This document shows, piece by piece, positions 24,130-33,033 of a stretch of 64,000 nt of DNA; within the stretch, counting starts at the first letter, position 1, and each line of letters begins with the position of its first letter. The DNA is taken from positions 1 through 64,000 of the forward strand of contig JALHPZ010000033.1 of NCBI GenBank assembly GCA_022842245.1, in the 5' to 3' direction. The notes under the pieces were generated by a model, which did not search any database, was not told where the DNA came from, and worked only from the letters and a program-made list of their open reading frames with translations. This DNA comes from Gemmataceae bacterium. GTDB lineage: Bacteria; Planctomycetota; Planctomycetia; Gemmatales; Gemmataceae. The position numbers were made by a program, and so were the translations under genes.

Positions 24130-24364
24130 CGGAATCCCCCCGCTCTCGAACCGCCTACCGTGGGCGATAGTTCGGCAGCCAATAGCGTGGCCATTCTCCG
24201 TTGACAAGACAAATTTCCCGAATCGAACGGTTTTTTCGGTTGCTCCGATTTTCCGGCCTGCGGTCGGCGATCCCGATTCGACCAACGCCCGACCCGCCGG
24301 TCGCGTTGGAACTACGGCCGCCGATCGCCGATAATGCCGTGAAGCCCCGCGCCGGAGTCCGACC

Positions 24365-25660
24365 ATGACCGTCCGCACCCTCGCCGTCTCCGCCCTTCTG
24401 GCCGCGACCCTGCCGATTCCGCTGATGGCGCAGGCACCGGTGTCGGAGCAGGCGAAGCTCGCGCAGGCGCTCGCCGAGCAGAAGGCCGCCGGGGACGTCG
24501 ACGCCGCGATCGCCAGCGCCGACAACTACGCGAAGGTCTCCACCTCCAAGGCGGTCGATATCCTCAAGGCCGCGCAGACGAACCTCGCGCTCGCGGCGAA
24601 CCTCGGCTCGACCAAGCGCACGGAGCTGGACAGGAAGCTCGAAGCGAAGATCGCCGCCCTCTCGCCGAAGGCCGCGAGCACGCGATCCGATACCGATCCC
24701 CGCATGGCGGAAGTGAAGCTGAGCGTCCGCCAGAAATACGAGAACGACCTGACCGAGGCGCAGGAAGTGGCGGTCGGTTTGAAGAAATACGCGGACCTCA
24801 AGGACACCGGCCGGCCGGAGGAAGCCCGCCGCACGCTCGCGCTGCTCGCGGCGAAGTACCCGCGCAACCCGTTCGTCGACGCCGCCGGCATGCAGAGCTA
24901 CACGGCCGAGCAGGTGCGGGCGGATGCGAACTTCCAGAAGCGCTTCGCCGACGCGATGCTCAAGAACCACCGCGACGTGATCGCCAGCGCCACGCCCGCG
25001 ATCGGCGACATCCAGTTCATGAATCGCGACGAGTGGAAGAAGCTGACCGAACTCCGCGGCAAGCAGGACAAGATCCAGATGACGGAGAAGGAGGAGCAGA
25101 TCCTCAAGTCGCTGGAGACCGCCGTCAGCCTGAACCTGCAGGACCGCCCGTTCGAGGAAGCGCTGCAGGACCTCTCGAACAAGATGAACCAGGAACTGTT
25201 CATCGACAAGCAATCGCTGAAGGACGCCGGGCTGGACCTCACGCGGCCGATCAGCTTCAAGGGGAACGTGAGCGCCCGCACGGCTCTGCGGGCGATCCTG
25301 CAGAGCAATCAACTCACCTTCCTCGTGAAGGGCGAGATGATCCAGGTCGTCACGCTCGAGCGCGCCGAACGGGAGCTCTCGACCCGCTCGTACTACCTCG
25401 GCGACCTCGTGATGGGCACCGGTCCGTTCGGCAACGCGATCCAGTTCGGCCCCGTCGCCAGTTACCAGCAGGCGGTGCAGAACGCCGAGAACATCGTGAA
25501 GGCGATCAAGGATTCTATCGACCCGCGGGCGTGGAAGGACAACGGCGGTGCGTGCAGCGTCACGTTCCACATGGCGAGCCTGAGCGTGGTGGTGAAGGCC
25601 TCGACGGAAGTGCACGCCCTGATGGGCAGCAGCCTCAGCGCGTCCCCGCCGAAGAAGTGA
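24365..25660 (+). CDS. secreted protein with secretin/TonB short N-terminal (STN)-like domain
   Basis: This 431-residue protein has a signal peptide (MTVRTLAVSALLAATLPIPL, cleaved near AQA) and a helical Ala/Lys-rich first half. Around residues 255-345 is an STN-like beta-alpha domain: VSLNLQDRPFEEALQDLSNK, then LTRPISFKGNVSARTALRAI and LTFLVKGEMIQVVTLE. STN domains occur in secretins and TonB receptors, but no secretin barrel follows. Many planctomycete exported proteins carry this layout without known function. It is divergent from the outer-membrane gene, with 235 bp between starts. Confidence 0.75.
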   Translation: MTVRTLAVSALLAATLPIPLMAQAPVSEQAKLAQALAEQKAAGDVDAAIASADNYAKVSTSKAVDILKAAQTNLALAANLGSTKRTELDRKLEAKIAALSPKAASTRSDTDPRMAEVKLSVRQKYENDLTEAQEVAVGLKKYADLKDTGRPEEARRTLALLAAKYPRNPFVDAAGMQSYTAEQVRADANFQKRFADAMLKNHRDVIASATPAIGDIQFMNRDEWKKLTELRGKQDKIQMTEKEEQILKSLETAVSLNLQDRPFEEALQDLSNKMNQELFIDKQSLKDAGLDLTRPISFKGNVSARTALRAILQSNQLTFLVKGEMIQVVTLERAERELSTRSYYLGDLVMGTGPFGNAIQFGPVASYQQAVQNAENIVKAIKDSIDPRAWKDNGGACSVTFHMASLSVVVKASTEVHALMGSSLSASPPKK

Positions 25661-25670
25661 GCCGAGCGAT

Positions 25671-27158
25671 TTAACCGATCGGGGCGAAGTCCATTTGCCC
25701 CCGCACGTCGCGGTCGCGGTCCACGCCGGGCGCGACTTCCACAAGCTTCAATCCGTTCTCGGTCAGCGCGAACACGGCTCGCTCCGTCACGTACAGCACG
25801 CGCTGGCCCTTCCTCAACGCGTTCGCGCCGCTGAACGACACCTGCTCCACCGCGCGCACGAACTTCCGCACGCGGCCCTCGCGGACGATGCGCACGCGGC
25901 CGTCCTCGACCGCAATCTCCAACCCATCCGACGTGAAGGTGCCGCAGAAGACGACCGTGCGCGCCGTCTGACTGATGTTCACGAAGCCGCCGACGCCGGC
26001 GAGGCGGTCGCCGAAGCGCGAGACGTTCACGTTCCCGGCCGCGTCGATCTGCGCGGCACCGAGGGCGGCGAAGTCGAGGCCGCCGCCGTCGTAGAAGTCG
26101 AACATCGCGGGTTGATCGAGGATCGCCTCCGGGTGGGCGGACGCGCCGAAGCTCAGCCCACCGGCGGGCACGCCGCCGATCGGGCCGCTCTCGACGGTGA
26201 GCGTGATGTCGGCGAGCAGGCCGCGCTCGGCCGCGACGCGGGCGATCCCCTCCGGCATGCCGATGCCGAGGTTCGCGATCATCCCCGGCCGCAGTTCGTC
26301 GCAGGCACGGGCGGCGATCAGCCGGCGCTCGCTCATCGGCATCGGCACCAGTTCGCGGAGTGAACCCGCTTCGCAGTAGGCCGGGTTGAACGTCTCCGCG
26401 AAGGTCTGGTCGTGTTCGTTCTCACCCGCGACGACGATGCGATCGACGAGGATGCCGGGCACGCGGACATGCTGCGGGTTCGCCGGCCGATCCAGCAAGC
26501 GCTTCACCTGCGCGAGGACGATGCCGCCGCTGTTCCGCGCCGCCTGCGCGATCGGGAGCATTTCGCCGAGGATCGCTTCGTCGTCCATGACGATGTTGCC
26601 GTGCGGGTCGGCGGCGCTGCCGCGGATGAGGGCGACGTGGATCGGGAACGCCTTGTAGAGGAGCCACGGCTGGCCGGCGAGTTCGATCCGTTCGACGAGG
26701 GGCTCGACCGCCCGCGCGTTCAGCCGGCCGCCGCGGAGGGCGGGGTCGATGAAAGTGCCGAGGCCGACGTGCGTGATGCAGCCCGGCCGCTTCGCAGCGA
26801 TATCGCGGAAGAGCTGGCAAACGACCCCCTGCGGGAAGTTGTACGCCTCGATCTTCTCCTCGACGGCGAGCCGGCCGATGCGCGGCACCAGCCCCCAGTG
26901 CCCGCCGACGACGCGCTTCAGCAGCCCTTCGTGCCCGAGGTGGTTGAGGCCCCGCGACTTCCCGTCCCCCTGCCCGGCGGCGTAGACGAGCGTGAGGTCG
27001 CGCGGCTGTCCCGTCGCGAGGAACCGCCGTTCGAGCGCGGCCGTGAGCGCTTCGGGATGCGCCGCGCCGACGAACCCGCCGGACGCGACCGTGGCGCCAT
27101 CGGCAATGAGCGCGACGGCATCGTCGGCGGTTGTGAGAAGGCGATCGCGACGCGACAT
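25671..27158 (-). CDS. acyl-CoA:acetate/propionate CoA-transferase family protein (fused alpha and beta halves)
   Basis: This 495-residue enzyme of CoA-transferase family I carries both subunit halves in one chain. The alpha half begins VALIADGATVASGGFVGAAH; the beta half begins at about 270 with ACDELRPGMIANLGIGMPEG. The catalytic Glu lies in LTVESGPIGGVPAGG, and FCGTFTSDGLEIAVEDGRV is typical of the YdiF/Pct group. It should move CoA between short-chain acyl groups. The start at 27158 (MSRRDRLL) is preferred over one four codons earlier. The convergent STN gene ends ten bases away. Confidence 0.9.
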   Translation of the reverse strand: MSRRDRLLTTADDAVALIADGATVASGGFVGAAHPEALTAALERRFLATGQPRDLTLVYAAGQGDGKSRGLNHLGHEGLLKRVVGGHWGLVPRIGRLAVEEKIEAYNFPQGVVCQLFRDIAAKRPGCITHVGLGTFIDPALRGGRLNARAVEPLVERIELAGQPWLLYKAFPIHVALIRGSAADPHGNIVMDDEAILGEMLPIAQAARNSGGIVLAQVKRLLDRPANPQHVRVPGILVDRIVVAGENEHDQTFAETFNPAYCEAGSLRELVPMPMSERRLIAARACDELRPGMIANLGIGMPEGIARVAAERGLLADITLTVESGPIGGVPAGGLSFGASAHPEAILDQPAMFDFYDGGGLDFAALGAAQIDAAGNVNVSRFGDRLAGVGGFVNISQTARTVVFCGTFTSDGLEIAVEDGRVRIVREGRVRKFVRAVEQVSFSGANALRKGQRVLYVTERAVFALTENGLKLVEVAPGVDRDRDVRGQMDFAPIG

Positions 27159-27176
27159 GAGGTTATGCAATGAGAA

Positions 27177-27202
27177 AGCCCACGGACGAGCGTCCGTGGG
27201 CT
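27177..27202 (-). terminator. terminator of the SRP RNA gene
   Basis: AGCCCACGGACG pairs exactly with CGTCCGTGGGCT around AG, then TTTCTCATTG follows on the minus strand. It starts 24 bp beyond the SRP RNA 3' end. Confidence 0.75.
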
Positions 27203-27225
27203 AAGCCGTTCGGCATTCGAAAGAG

Positions 27226-27317
27226 TGGGGGTGCCCTGAGCCGCACCCTCCGGAGCTTATGGCTGCTGCTTCCGCCCTGACCAGGTTCACGCCTTCAGGT
27301 CGGTCAGGCCCCCACCC
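27226..27317 (-). ncRNA. ffs: signal recognition particle RNA, small bacterial (4.5S) type
   Basis: The minus strand carries the universal SRP apical core GGTCAGGGCGGAAGCAGC followed by AGCC, including the GGAA tetraloop and both symmetric internal loops. The ends GGGTGGGGGCC and GGCACCCCCA pair to close a single hairpin of about 92 nt. It binds Ffh to deliver nascent membrane proteins. The ends are set by the pairing and may be off by a few bases. Confidence 0.92.
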
Positions 27318-27442
27318 TTTCGAACGCCGCGCGGCGGTGTTCGATGCCAGCATTCTACGCGATCCCGCGCCGGAGTCCAGCGCCGCGCGGTCGAACCCGG
27401 CCGCGGAGCCTTCGTCGTCCCCGATCCGACTATGCTAGTTCC

Positions 27443-28414
27443 ATGACCCCGCTGCCCCCCTTCACCGTCATCGATCCCGAAATCGGGCACACGCTCGCGA
27501 AGGTCCTGCGCTCGCGGCTGCACGAATCCCTGCCATCGTGGGCCGACGTGAAGGCGACGATCGAACGCCGGCGCGTGACGATCAACGGTTCCGTTTGCGC
27601 CGATCCGGCCCGGCGGCTGAAGGAGGGCGACGTCGTCGAACTGCTGGCGAAGCCGGCGGCGCTGCCGCGGAACGCGACCGTCGATTCGCTCGTCATCCGC
27701 CACCTGGATGATCATGTGGTGGTGATCGAGAAGCCGTCGGGCGTCAGCAGCGTGCGGCACCCGGCCGAGCTGGAGTGGAGCGAGGAGCGCAAGCGCCTCG
27801 AGCCGACGCTGCACGACCTCGCGCAGTGGGCCATCGCGGCGAAGCTGAACCGCTCGGCGAAGGGGCTGCCGCCGCTGCGCATCGTGCATCGGCTGGACAA
27901 GGAGACGAGCGGCCTGCTCGTGTTCGCGCGCTCCGTGCTGGCGGAGCGCGAACTCGGCCGGCAGTTCCGGCAGCACACGGTCGTGCGGCGCTACCTCGCC
28001 GTCATTACCGGGCATGTCACGCCGCGGACCATCCGCAGCACGCTGATCCGCGATCGCGGCGACGGCCGGCGCGGCAGCACGCGCCAGCCGGACAACACGG
28101 GCAAAGACGCCATCACGCACGTCGCCATCGAGGAGCGCCTGCCGAAGCACACGCTCCTCTCGTGCAAGTTGGAAACCGGCCGCACGCACCAGATCCGCAT
28201 CCACCTCGCCGAGGCCGGCCACCCGGTCTGCGGCGAGAAGGTGTACACGAAGAACTCCGCCGGCGAGACCCTGCCGAACACGCCCGCCCCGCGCCTGGCG
28301 CTGCACGCGACCGAACTCGGCTTCGAGCACCCCGTCACGGGCGAACACCTGCACTGGACGATGCCGCTGCCGCCGGACCTGGCGAAGTTCGTGGAGAGAC
28401 TGAAGACCTCATAA
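27443..28414 (+). CDS. RluA-family 23S/tRNA pseudouridine synthase
   Basis: This 323-residue enzyme starts at MTPLPPFTVIDPE (27443). An S4 RNA-binding domain covers about 12-75 (TLAKVLRSRL, RRRVTINGSVCADPARRLKE GD-type). The synthase domain has VVVIEKPSGVSSVRHP and the catalytic motif IVHRLDKETSGLLVFARS with Asp in HRLDKET. Late blocks KLETGRTHQIRIHLAEAGHP and RLALHATELGF are the RluC/RluD signatures. It isomerises uridine in rRNA or tRNA; which site cannot be told. Confidence 0.92.
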   Translation: MTPLPPFTVIDPEIGHTLAKVLRSRLHESLPSWADVKATIERRRVTINGSVCADPARRLKEGDVVELLAKPAALPRNATVDSLVIRHLDDHVVVIEKPSGVSSVRHPAELEWSEERKRLEPTLHDLAQWAIAAKLNRSAKGLPPLRIVHRLDKETSGLLVFARSVLAERELGRQFRQHTVVRRYLAVITGHVTPRTIRSTLIRDRGDGRRGSTRQPDNTGKDAITHVAIEERLPKHTLLSCKLETGRTHQIRIHLAEAGHPVCGEKVYTKNSAGETLPNTPAPRLALHATELGFEHPVTGEHLHWTMPLPPDLAKFVERLKTS

Positions 28415-28415
28415 G

Positions 28416-28479
28416 CACAAAGGACACGAAGAGCACAAAGATCAGAATGGATTTCTTTGTGCTCTTCGTGTCCTTTGTG
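28416..28479. repeat. 26-bp perfect inverted repeat between convergent genes
   Basis: The arms at 28416-28441 and 28454-28479 are exact reverse complements (CACAAAGGACACGAAGAG..., with a 12-base loop). It sits between convergent genes and could terminate both, but it is longer and less GC-rich than the terminators nearby and resembles dispersed planctomycete intergenic palindromes. Confidence 0.85.
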
Positions 28480-28490
28480 GTTCAAACTCT

Positions 28491-29219
28491 TCACATGTAC
28501 TGGTGTGCGCTCGGCTTGATGATCAGCTCCGGGATCGACACGTGCTTCGGCAGCGCCGCCACGAACAGCACCGCGTCGGCCACGTCCTCCGGCTTCAGGA
28601 TGATCGCCCGCGCCTCGGCGCTCACCGGCTTCGGGCGGTGCTCCAGGATCGGCGTGTCGATCTCGCCGGGGTAGACGTTGCTCACGCGAATCCCGCTCTC
28701 GCGCTCCTCGTTCGACAGGCACATCCCGAGGCCGCCCTGGCCGAACTTCGACGCCACATACGCCGCGCCGCCCAACGGGTTACCCCGCTTGCCGCTGATC
28801 GACACGACGTTCACGATGACGCCGTCCTTGCGTTCGAGCATCCCCGGCAGGGCGTAGTGCATGCAGTAGAAGGTGCCGTCGAGGTTCGCCCGGATCATCT
28901 TGTCCCACGTCTCCGGTGTCAGCTCGCGCATCGTACGCTCTTTCAGGTTCGTCCCGGCGTTGTTGACGAGGATGTCGACCTTGCCGTAATGCTTGATCGC
29001 CGCATCGATCAGCTTCTGGCATTGGTCGGCGTGCGCTACGTCGCACTCGACCGTCAGCATCGTGTGGCCGATCTCCTTCGCGGCCGCGTCCAGCTTTGCC
29101 TTGTCGCGCCCCGCGATGACGACGCTCGCCCCCGCCTCCACGAACGCCTTCGCGACGGCCTTGCCGACGCCCGACCCGCCGCCCGTGATGACCGCCACTT
29201 TGCCCGATAGCTTGCCCAT
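28491..29219 (-). CDS. short-chain dehydrogenase/reductase
   Basis: This 242-residue classical SDR has the cofactor loop TGGGSGVGKAVAKAF near residues 12-26, NNAG at about 87-90, catalytic Ser in VVSISG, and a Tyr-x3-Lys box reading YVASK at about 156-160. The Arg in VVIAGRDKAK suggests NADP. The substrate is unknown. It is oriented away from prfB, with 65 bp between starts. Confidence 0.9.
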   Translation of the reverse strand: MGKLSGKVAVITGGGSGVGKAVAKAFVEAGASVVIAGRDKAKLDAAAKEIGHTMLTVECDVAHADQCQKLIDAAIKHYGKVDILVNNAGTNLKERTMRELTPETWDKMIRANLDGTFYCMHYALPGMLERKDGVIVNVVSISGKRGNPLGGAAYVASKFGQGGLGMCLSNEERESGIRVSNVYPGEIDTPILEHRPKPVSAEARAIILKPEDVADAVLFVAALPKHVSIPELIIKPSAHQYM

Positions 29220-29284
29220 CGCTCCGCCCTCGATCTCGTATAATGCCGAAGTCTCACACTATTCTGTAGGCCGGAGATTTCGAG

Positions 29285-30419
29285 ATGCTGTCCGCCGAAG
29301 CCCGTCGCAAGACCGAAGAACTCACCGCCGGACTGGCCCAACTCCGGAGGTCACTTTGACATCGCTGGCAAACTGAAACAGCGCGAAGAATACGAAGCCA
29401 AGATGGGCGAAGGCAACTTCTGGGACAACCCGGACGCCGCCCAGAAGACCATCCAGAAGGTCAAGGTGCTCAACGCACTCCTCAAGCCCTACGAGGAGCT
29501 GTCCAAGAGCGCCGACGACCTGAACGCGATGCTCGAACTCGCGGCCGACGACCCGTCGTTCGAATCGGAAATCGAAGGCGAACTCGCGAAGGCCTCCAAG
29601 AAATACGAGGCCTTCGAACTCCAGGCCATGATGAGCGGCAAGCAGGACGCCTGCAGCGCCATCGTCACGATCAAGCCCGGCGCCGGCGGCACCGAGGCGT
29701 GCGACTGGGCCGAAATGCTCTACCGCATGTACGTCCGCTGGGCGCAGAAGCACGGCTTCGCCGTCGAGGAGTTGGACAAGGAACCGAACCTCGAAGCCGG
29801 CATCCAAAGTGTGCAGTTCCGCGTCGCCGGCGAATACGCCTACGGCTACCTGCAAAGCGAAATCGGCGTCCACCGCCTGGTGCGCATCAGCCCCTTCGGC
29901 GACGGCGGCACGCGGCAGACCTCCTTCGCAGCCGTGGACGTTACCCCCGAACTCGACGACACGATCGAGATCGAGATTCCCGAAAAGCTCCTCGAAATGC
30001 AGACGTTCTGCTCCGGCGGCCCCGGCGGCCAGCACCAGAACAAGACGCAGTCCGGCGTGCGGCTGATCTACAACTACAAGGGCCAGGAGGTCCGCGGCGA
30101 GAGCCGCACCGAGCGCAGCCAGCCGAAGAACTACGCGAACGCGCTCGCGCTCCTGAAGGCGCGCGTCTACCAGATCGAGGAGCAGAAGCGCCTCGGCGAC
30201 CTGGCGAACCGCTACGACGCGAAGGGCGAAATCGCCTTCGGCAGCCAAATCCGCAGCTACGTGATGCAGCCGTACACGCTGGTGCGGGACGAGCGGGATG
30301 GCATCGAGTTGAAGACCCCCGCCGTTCAGTCCGTACTCGACGGCGACTTGGACGAGTTCATGTACGCGTACCTGAGGCACCGCACCGCGAAGGCGCACAA
30401 GGCGGCGAAGGCGTCGTAA
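29285..30419 (+). CDS. prfB: peptide chain release factor 2, with programmed +1 frameshift
   Basis: The first frame starts at the ATG at 29285 and stops after 24 codons at TGA 29357-29359. The site reads CGGAGGTCACTTTGAC: an internal Shine-Dalgarno, slippery CTT, then TGA-C, as in classic prfB autoregulation. A +1 shift continues at GAC (29358) for 353 residues, total 377. The shifted part contains SPFGDGG, which recognises UGA and UAA stops, and GGPGGQHQNK, the peptidyl-hydrolysis GGQ loop. When RF2 is scarce, the shift rate rises and restores synthesis. Confidence 0.96.
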
Positions 30420-30434
30420 TGCCGTCTCAATTTC

Positions 30435-30632
30435 GGCCCCAACGGGGCCACCGACAATAGCCAGGGGTGGAGCGCAGCGCAACCCCTGGATAGACCGTTT
30501 GGTTTTTTCGTAGCCCCAACGGGGCGACCTAGTCCAAGGGGTCGCCCCGTTGGGGCTACAACTCCTTTTTGCACGAATCCAGGGGTTGCGCTGTGCTCCA
30601 CCCCTGGCTATTGCCGCACGCCCCGTTGGGGC
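30435..30632. repeat. nested ~200-bp imperfect inverted repeat
   Basis: The outer arms 30435-30491 and 30578-30632 are near reverse complements (CAATAGCCAGGGGTGGAG against CTCCACCCCTGGCTATTG). Within them TAGCCCCAACGGGGCGACC at 30511-30529 pairs exactly with its complement at 30540-30558. Each outer arm also holds a small hairpin of its own (CCAGGGGT...ACCCCTGG). A MITE-like or structural intergenic palindrome. Confidence 0.85.
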
Positions 30633-30776
30633 GAAAGACTTCCTCGGCCACCGTTCGACCGGCGAACAGCGCTTCGCGATCGGCTTGTCGGCGGCGGTGC
30701 TGGTGTGTTCCTCGCGCCGAACAGAATGGGTTGCGTCTCCGATTTCATACGCTGTGCCGATTGCCGTTTCGCGATC

Positions 30777-30893
30777 GAAATCGACGTAAGTCCTTTCGCG
30801 GCCTGTGTGGACCGGAGTGGGTCCGGAAAACGCGAGTGGGTCCGCCGGAGGGTGGCGCGGGCGCGGCGGAATCACTCGTGTCGGGCGTGGCGG
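30777..30893. repeat. dispersed ~117-bp repeat, copy 1
   Basis: It matches 57975-58090 in the same orientation. The 44-bp core at 30816-30859 differs from 58013-58056 at only a few positions and itself holds GAGTGGGTCCG twice, 19 bp apart. It ends just beyond the DMT-exporter gene's 3' end. Confidence 0.85.
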
Positions 30894-30894
30894 C

Positions 30895-31815
30895 CTACTC
30901 GATCGGGATCGGCTCTTGCGGGGGCTTGCGGGGCGTGCGTTCGCGGGTCATGAGCCAGGCGGTCGGGCCGAGGATCAACAGGGTGCCGAGGAGGTTCATG
31001 GGCGTGAAGGACTTCCAGCCGAAGGCGGCCTCGACGGCCATGACCATGGCGACCTGCGAGAGGCCGACGACGGCGATCTTGGTGGCGGTGCCGCGCGAGA
31101 AGGCGAGCGTGAGGAAGACCTGGCCGACCATGGCCGTCACGCCGATGCCGAGGAGGCGGGCGGTCATTTCGATGTTCTGGAACGGGTCGGGTCCGTCGCG
31201 CAGGGGGAAGAGGAGGAACGCGGCCGAGCAGAAGACGGTGGAGACGGCGGAGAAGTGGACGACGATGGCGAGCGGGGCGATGGCCTTGAGGCGGTTCAGG
31301 CCGAGCATGGCGAGCGCGGTGAAGACGGAGGCGGCGACGGCGGAGAGGGCCGGCGCGAGGCGGAACGCCTGCGGCCCGTCCGGGGCGCCCTCGCGGGGGT
31401 AGACGGCAAGGGCCACGCCGCAGACGGCGACGACGACGGCGATCCAGACGCCGCGGCTGGGCTTCTCGCCCACCATGGGCCACGACAGGAGCGCCACCCA
31501 GACGGGGAAGGTGTTCGTGAGCGTGAGCACTTCGGAGGCGTGCAGGTTCGCAAGGGCGTAGAAGGTGGAGAGCATGCTGCAACTGCCGGCGATGCTGCGC
31601 AGCCAGAGGGCGCGCGGGCCGACGGCGACGAGCGTGACGCCCATGGCAAGCGCGGCGGCGAGGGCGAGCAGGAAGGCGACGCCGCTGCGCACGGTGGCGA
31701 GCGTCTGCCACGGCACGCCTTCCTTGCCGAGGCCGCTGCTGAGCAGGGACATCGCCGAGAACCAGGCGCAGCCGCAGAGCATCCAGACGAACGGGCGAAT
31801 TCCACCAGTGTTCAT
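30895..31815 (-). CDS. EamA-family (DMT superfamily) transporter
   Basis: This 306-residue inner-membrane protein starts at MNTGGIRPFVWMLCGCAW (31815) and has ten predicted TMs in two EamA repeats. Conserved features include the end of the first repeat (LTLTNTFPVWVALLSWPMVG EKPS-type) and the second-repeat TLAFSRGTATKIAVVGLSQV. The family exports metabolites or imports nucleotide sugars. The substrate cannot be assigned. It is divergent from the acyltransferase, with 85 bp between starts. Confidence 0.85.
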   Translation of the reverse strand: MNTGGIRPFVWMLCGCAWFSAMSLLSSGLGKEGVPWQTLATVRSGVAFLLALAAALAMGVTLVAVGPRALWLRSIAGSCSMLSTFYALANLHASEVLTLTNTFPVWVALLSWPMVGEKPSRGVWIAVVVAVCGVALAVYPREGAPDGPQAFRLAPALSAVAASVFTALAMLGLNRLKAIAPLAIVVHFSAVSTVFCSAAFLLFPLRDGPDPFQNIEMTARLLGIGVTAMVGQVFLTLAFSRGTATKIAVVGLSQVAMVMAVEAAFGWKSFTPMNLLGTLLILGPTAWLMTRERTPRKPPQEPIPIE

Positions 31816-31900
31816 CGGGAAACGATAGGGAAATGCGCGGGGCGATTCTGCGCCGGTTCGGCTTGTCGCCCGAATCACGTCGGGGCTACACTCGCCGGCC

Positions 31901-32989
31901 ATGCGGCCAACCCTTCACAACCTGCAAGCCCTGCGCGGCCTCGCCTGCCTGATCGTGGTGCTCTACCACATCGCCGGGTACGAGAACACCTTCTGGACGA
32001 AGTGGCGCACCTTCCATTTCGTGCGATGGTTCGGCTACGCCGGTGTCGACGTTTTCTTTGCCCTTTCCGGCTTCATCATCACGTGGGCGCACCGCGAGCA
32101 GCTGGGGCAGGCGAAGCACCTGCCGCGCTATCTCGTGCGGCGCTTCCGGCGCATCTATCCGGTGCTGTGGGCGGCGGCCCTCGCCACGATGATCCTGATC
32201 GGCGCCTTGGGAACCGCCGTCGTCTTCCGGCCCGGCTGGCAGCGCGACTATCTCGAATGGCTGCTGCTGGTGCCGCGATACGATCCGTTCCAGTTCATCG
32301 CGGCGACCTGGAGCCTGCAATACGAGATCGTGTTCTATCTCGCGTTCGGCCTTTTGTTCCTCGTTCCGAAGCGCTGGGCGCTGCCGCTGGCGATCGGCTG
32401 GGTCGCCGTCATCGTGGCCGCGCGGGTGGTCCGGTTTACGCCGCAACCGTTCTGGGCCAACATGCTGATCTCGCCGTACGTGCTGGAGTTCCTCGGCGGC
32501 ACCGGCGTGGCGGCGGTCGTCGCGCGCGGCTTCGTCCGTGGGCCGCGGATCGCCCTCGGCTTCGCCCTCGCGTGGACGGTCGCACTCGTGATCCTGTTGC
32601 GCGGTGCCACGCCCGACGAACTCGGCGGCTGGACGTGGGGCCGATTCTTCGCCTTCGGCCCGCCCAGCGTGCTGCTCGTTTACGCCGTCGTGGCCGGCGA
32701 ACTCACCGGCCGCGTCCACCTGCCCGCCCGGCTGCGACCCCTCGGCGACGCCTCGTATTCGATCTACCTCATGCACGGCCCCGTCACGCTCTCGCTCGTC
32801 CACCTGATGTGGGGGATGAACACAAACCTGCCCAAGCACCTCGTCTGGATCGCGGTCCAGCTCGCGGCTGCGTTCGCTTCCGGCTGGCTCCTCTACGTTC
32901 TCGTCGAGCGGCCGATCTTGAGTCGTAGGTCAAAGCCAAAGGGCGTTCCCGCTTCGGTGGCGACTTCGCAATTAACTTTGCACTCGTGA
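31901..32989 (+). CDS. membrane acyltransferase (acyltransferase-3/OafA family)
   Basis: This 362-residue polytopic protein has the family opening LHNLQALRGLACLIVVLYHI with conserved Arg and His, GYAGVDVFFALSGFIITW, RRFRRIYPVLW and a later SYSIYLMHGP. About ten TMs are expected. Such enzymes O-acetylate or acylate surface polysaccharides or lipids at the inner membrane. No SGNH extension is present. Confidence 0.9.
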   Translation: MRPTLHNLQALRGLACLIVVLYHIAGYENTFWTKWRTFHFVRWFGYAGVDVFFALSGFIITWAHREQLGQAKHLPRYLVRRFRRIYPVLWAAALATMILIGALGTAVVFRPGWQRDYLEWLLLVPRYDPFQFIAATWSLQYEIVFYLAFGLLFLVPKRWALPLAIGWVAVIVAARVVRFTPQPFWANMLISPYVLEFLGGTGVAAVVARGFVRGPRIALGFALAWTVALVILLRGATPDELGGWTWGRFFAFGPPSVLLVYAVVAGELTGRVHLPARLRPLGDASYSIYLMHGPVTLSLVHLMWGMNTNLPKHLVWIAVQLAAAFASGWLLYVLVERPILSRRSKPKGVPASVATSQLTLHS

Positions 32990-33033
32990 TTGGTTAGAAT
33001 GGCCTCGCCCGCCACGCCAATCATGGGTTCCCC

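Larger units (their letters stand above)
30420..30894. other. repeat-filled intergenic region after prfB
   Basis: These 475 bp hold a nested inverted repeat (30435-30632) and one copy of a dispersed 117-bp repeat (30777-30893). Frames here are broken or repeat-derived, and I see no gene. Confidence 0.6.

Noticed and set aside
29322..30875. 517-codon minus-strand frame across prfB
   Set aside because: Antisense shadow of prfB; the first part is repeat-derived.
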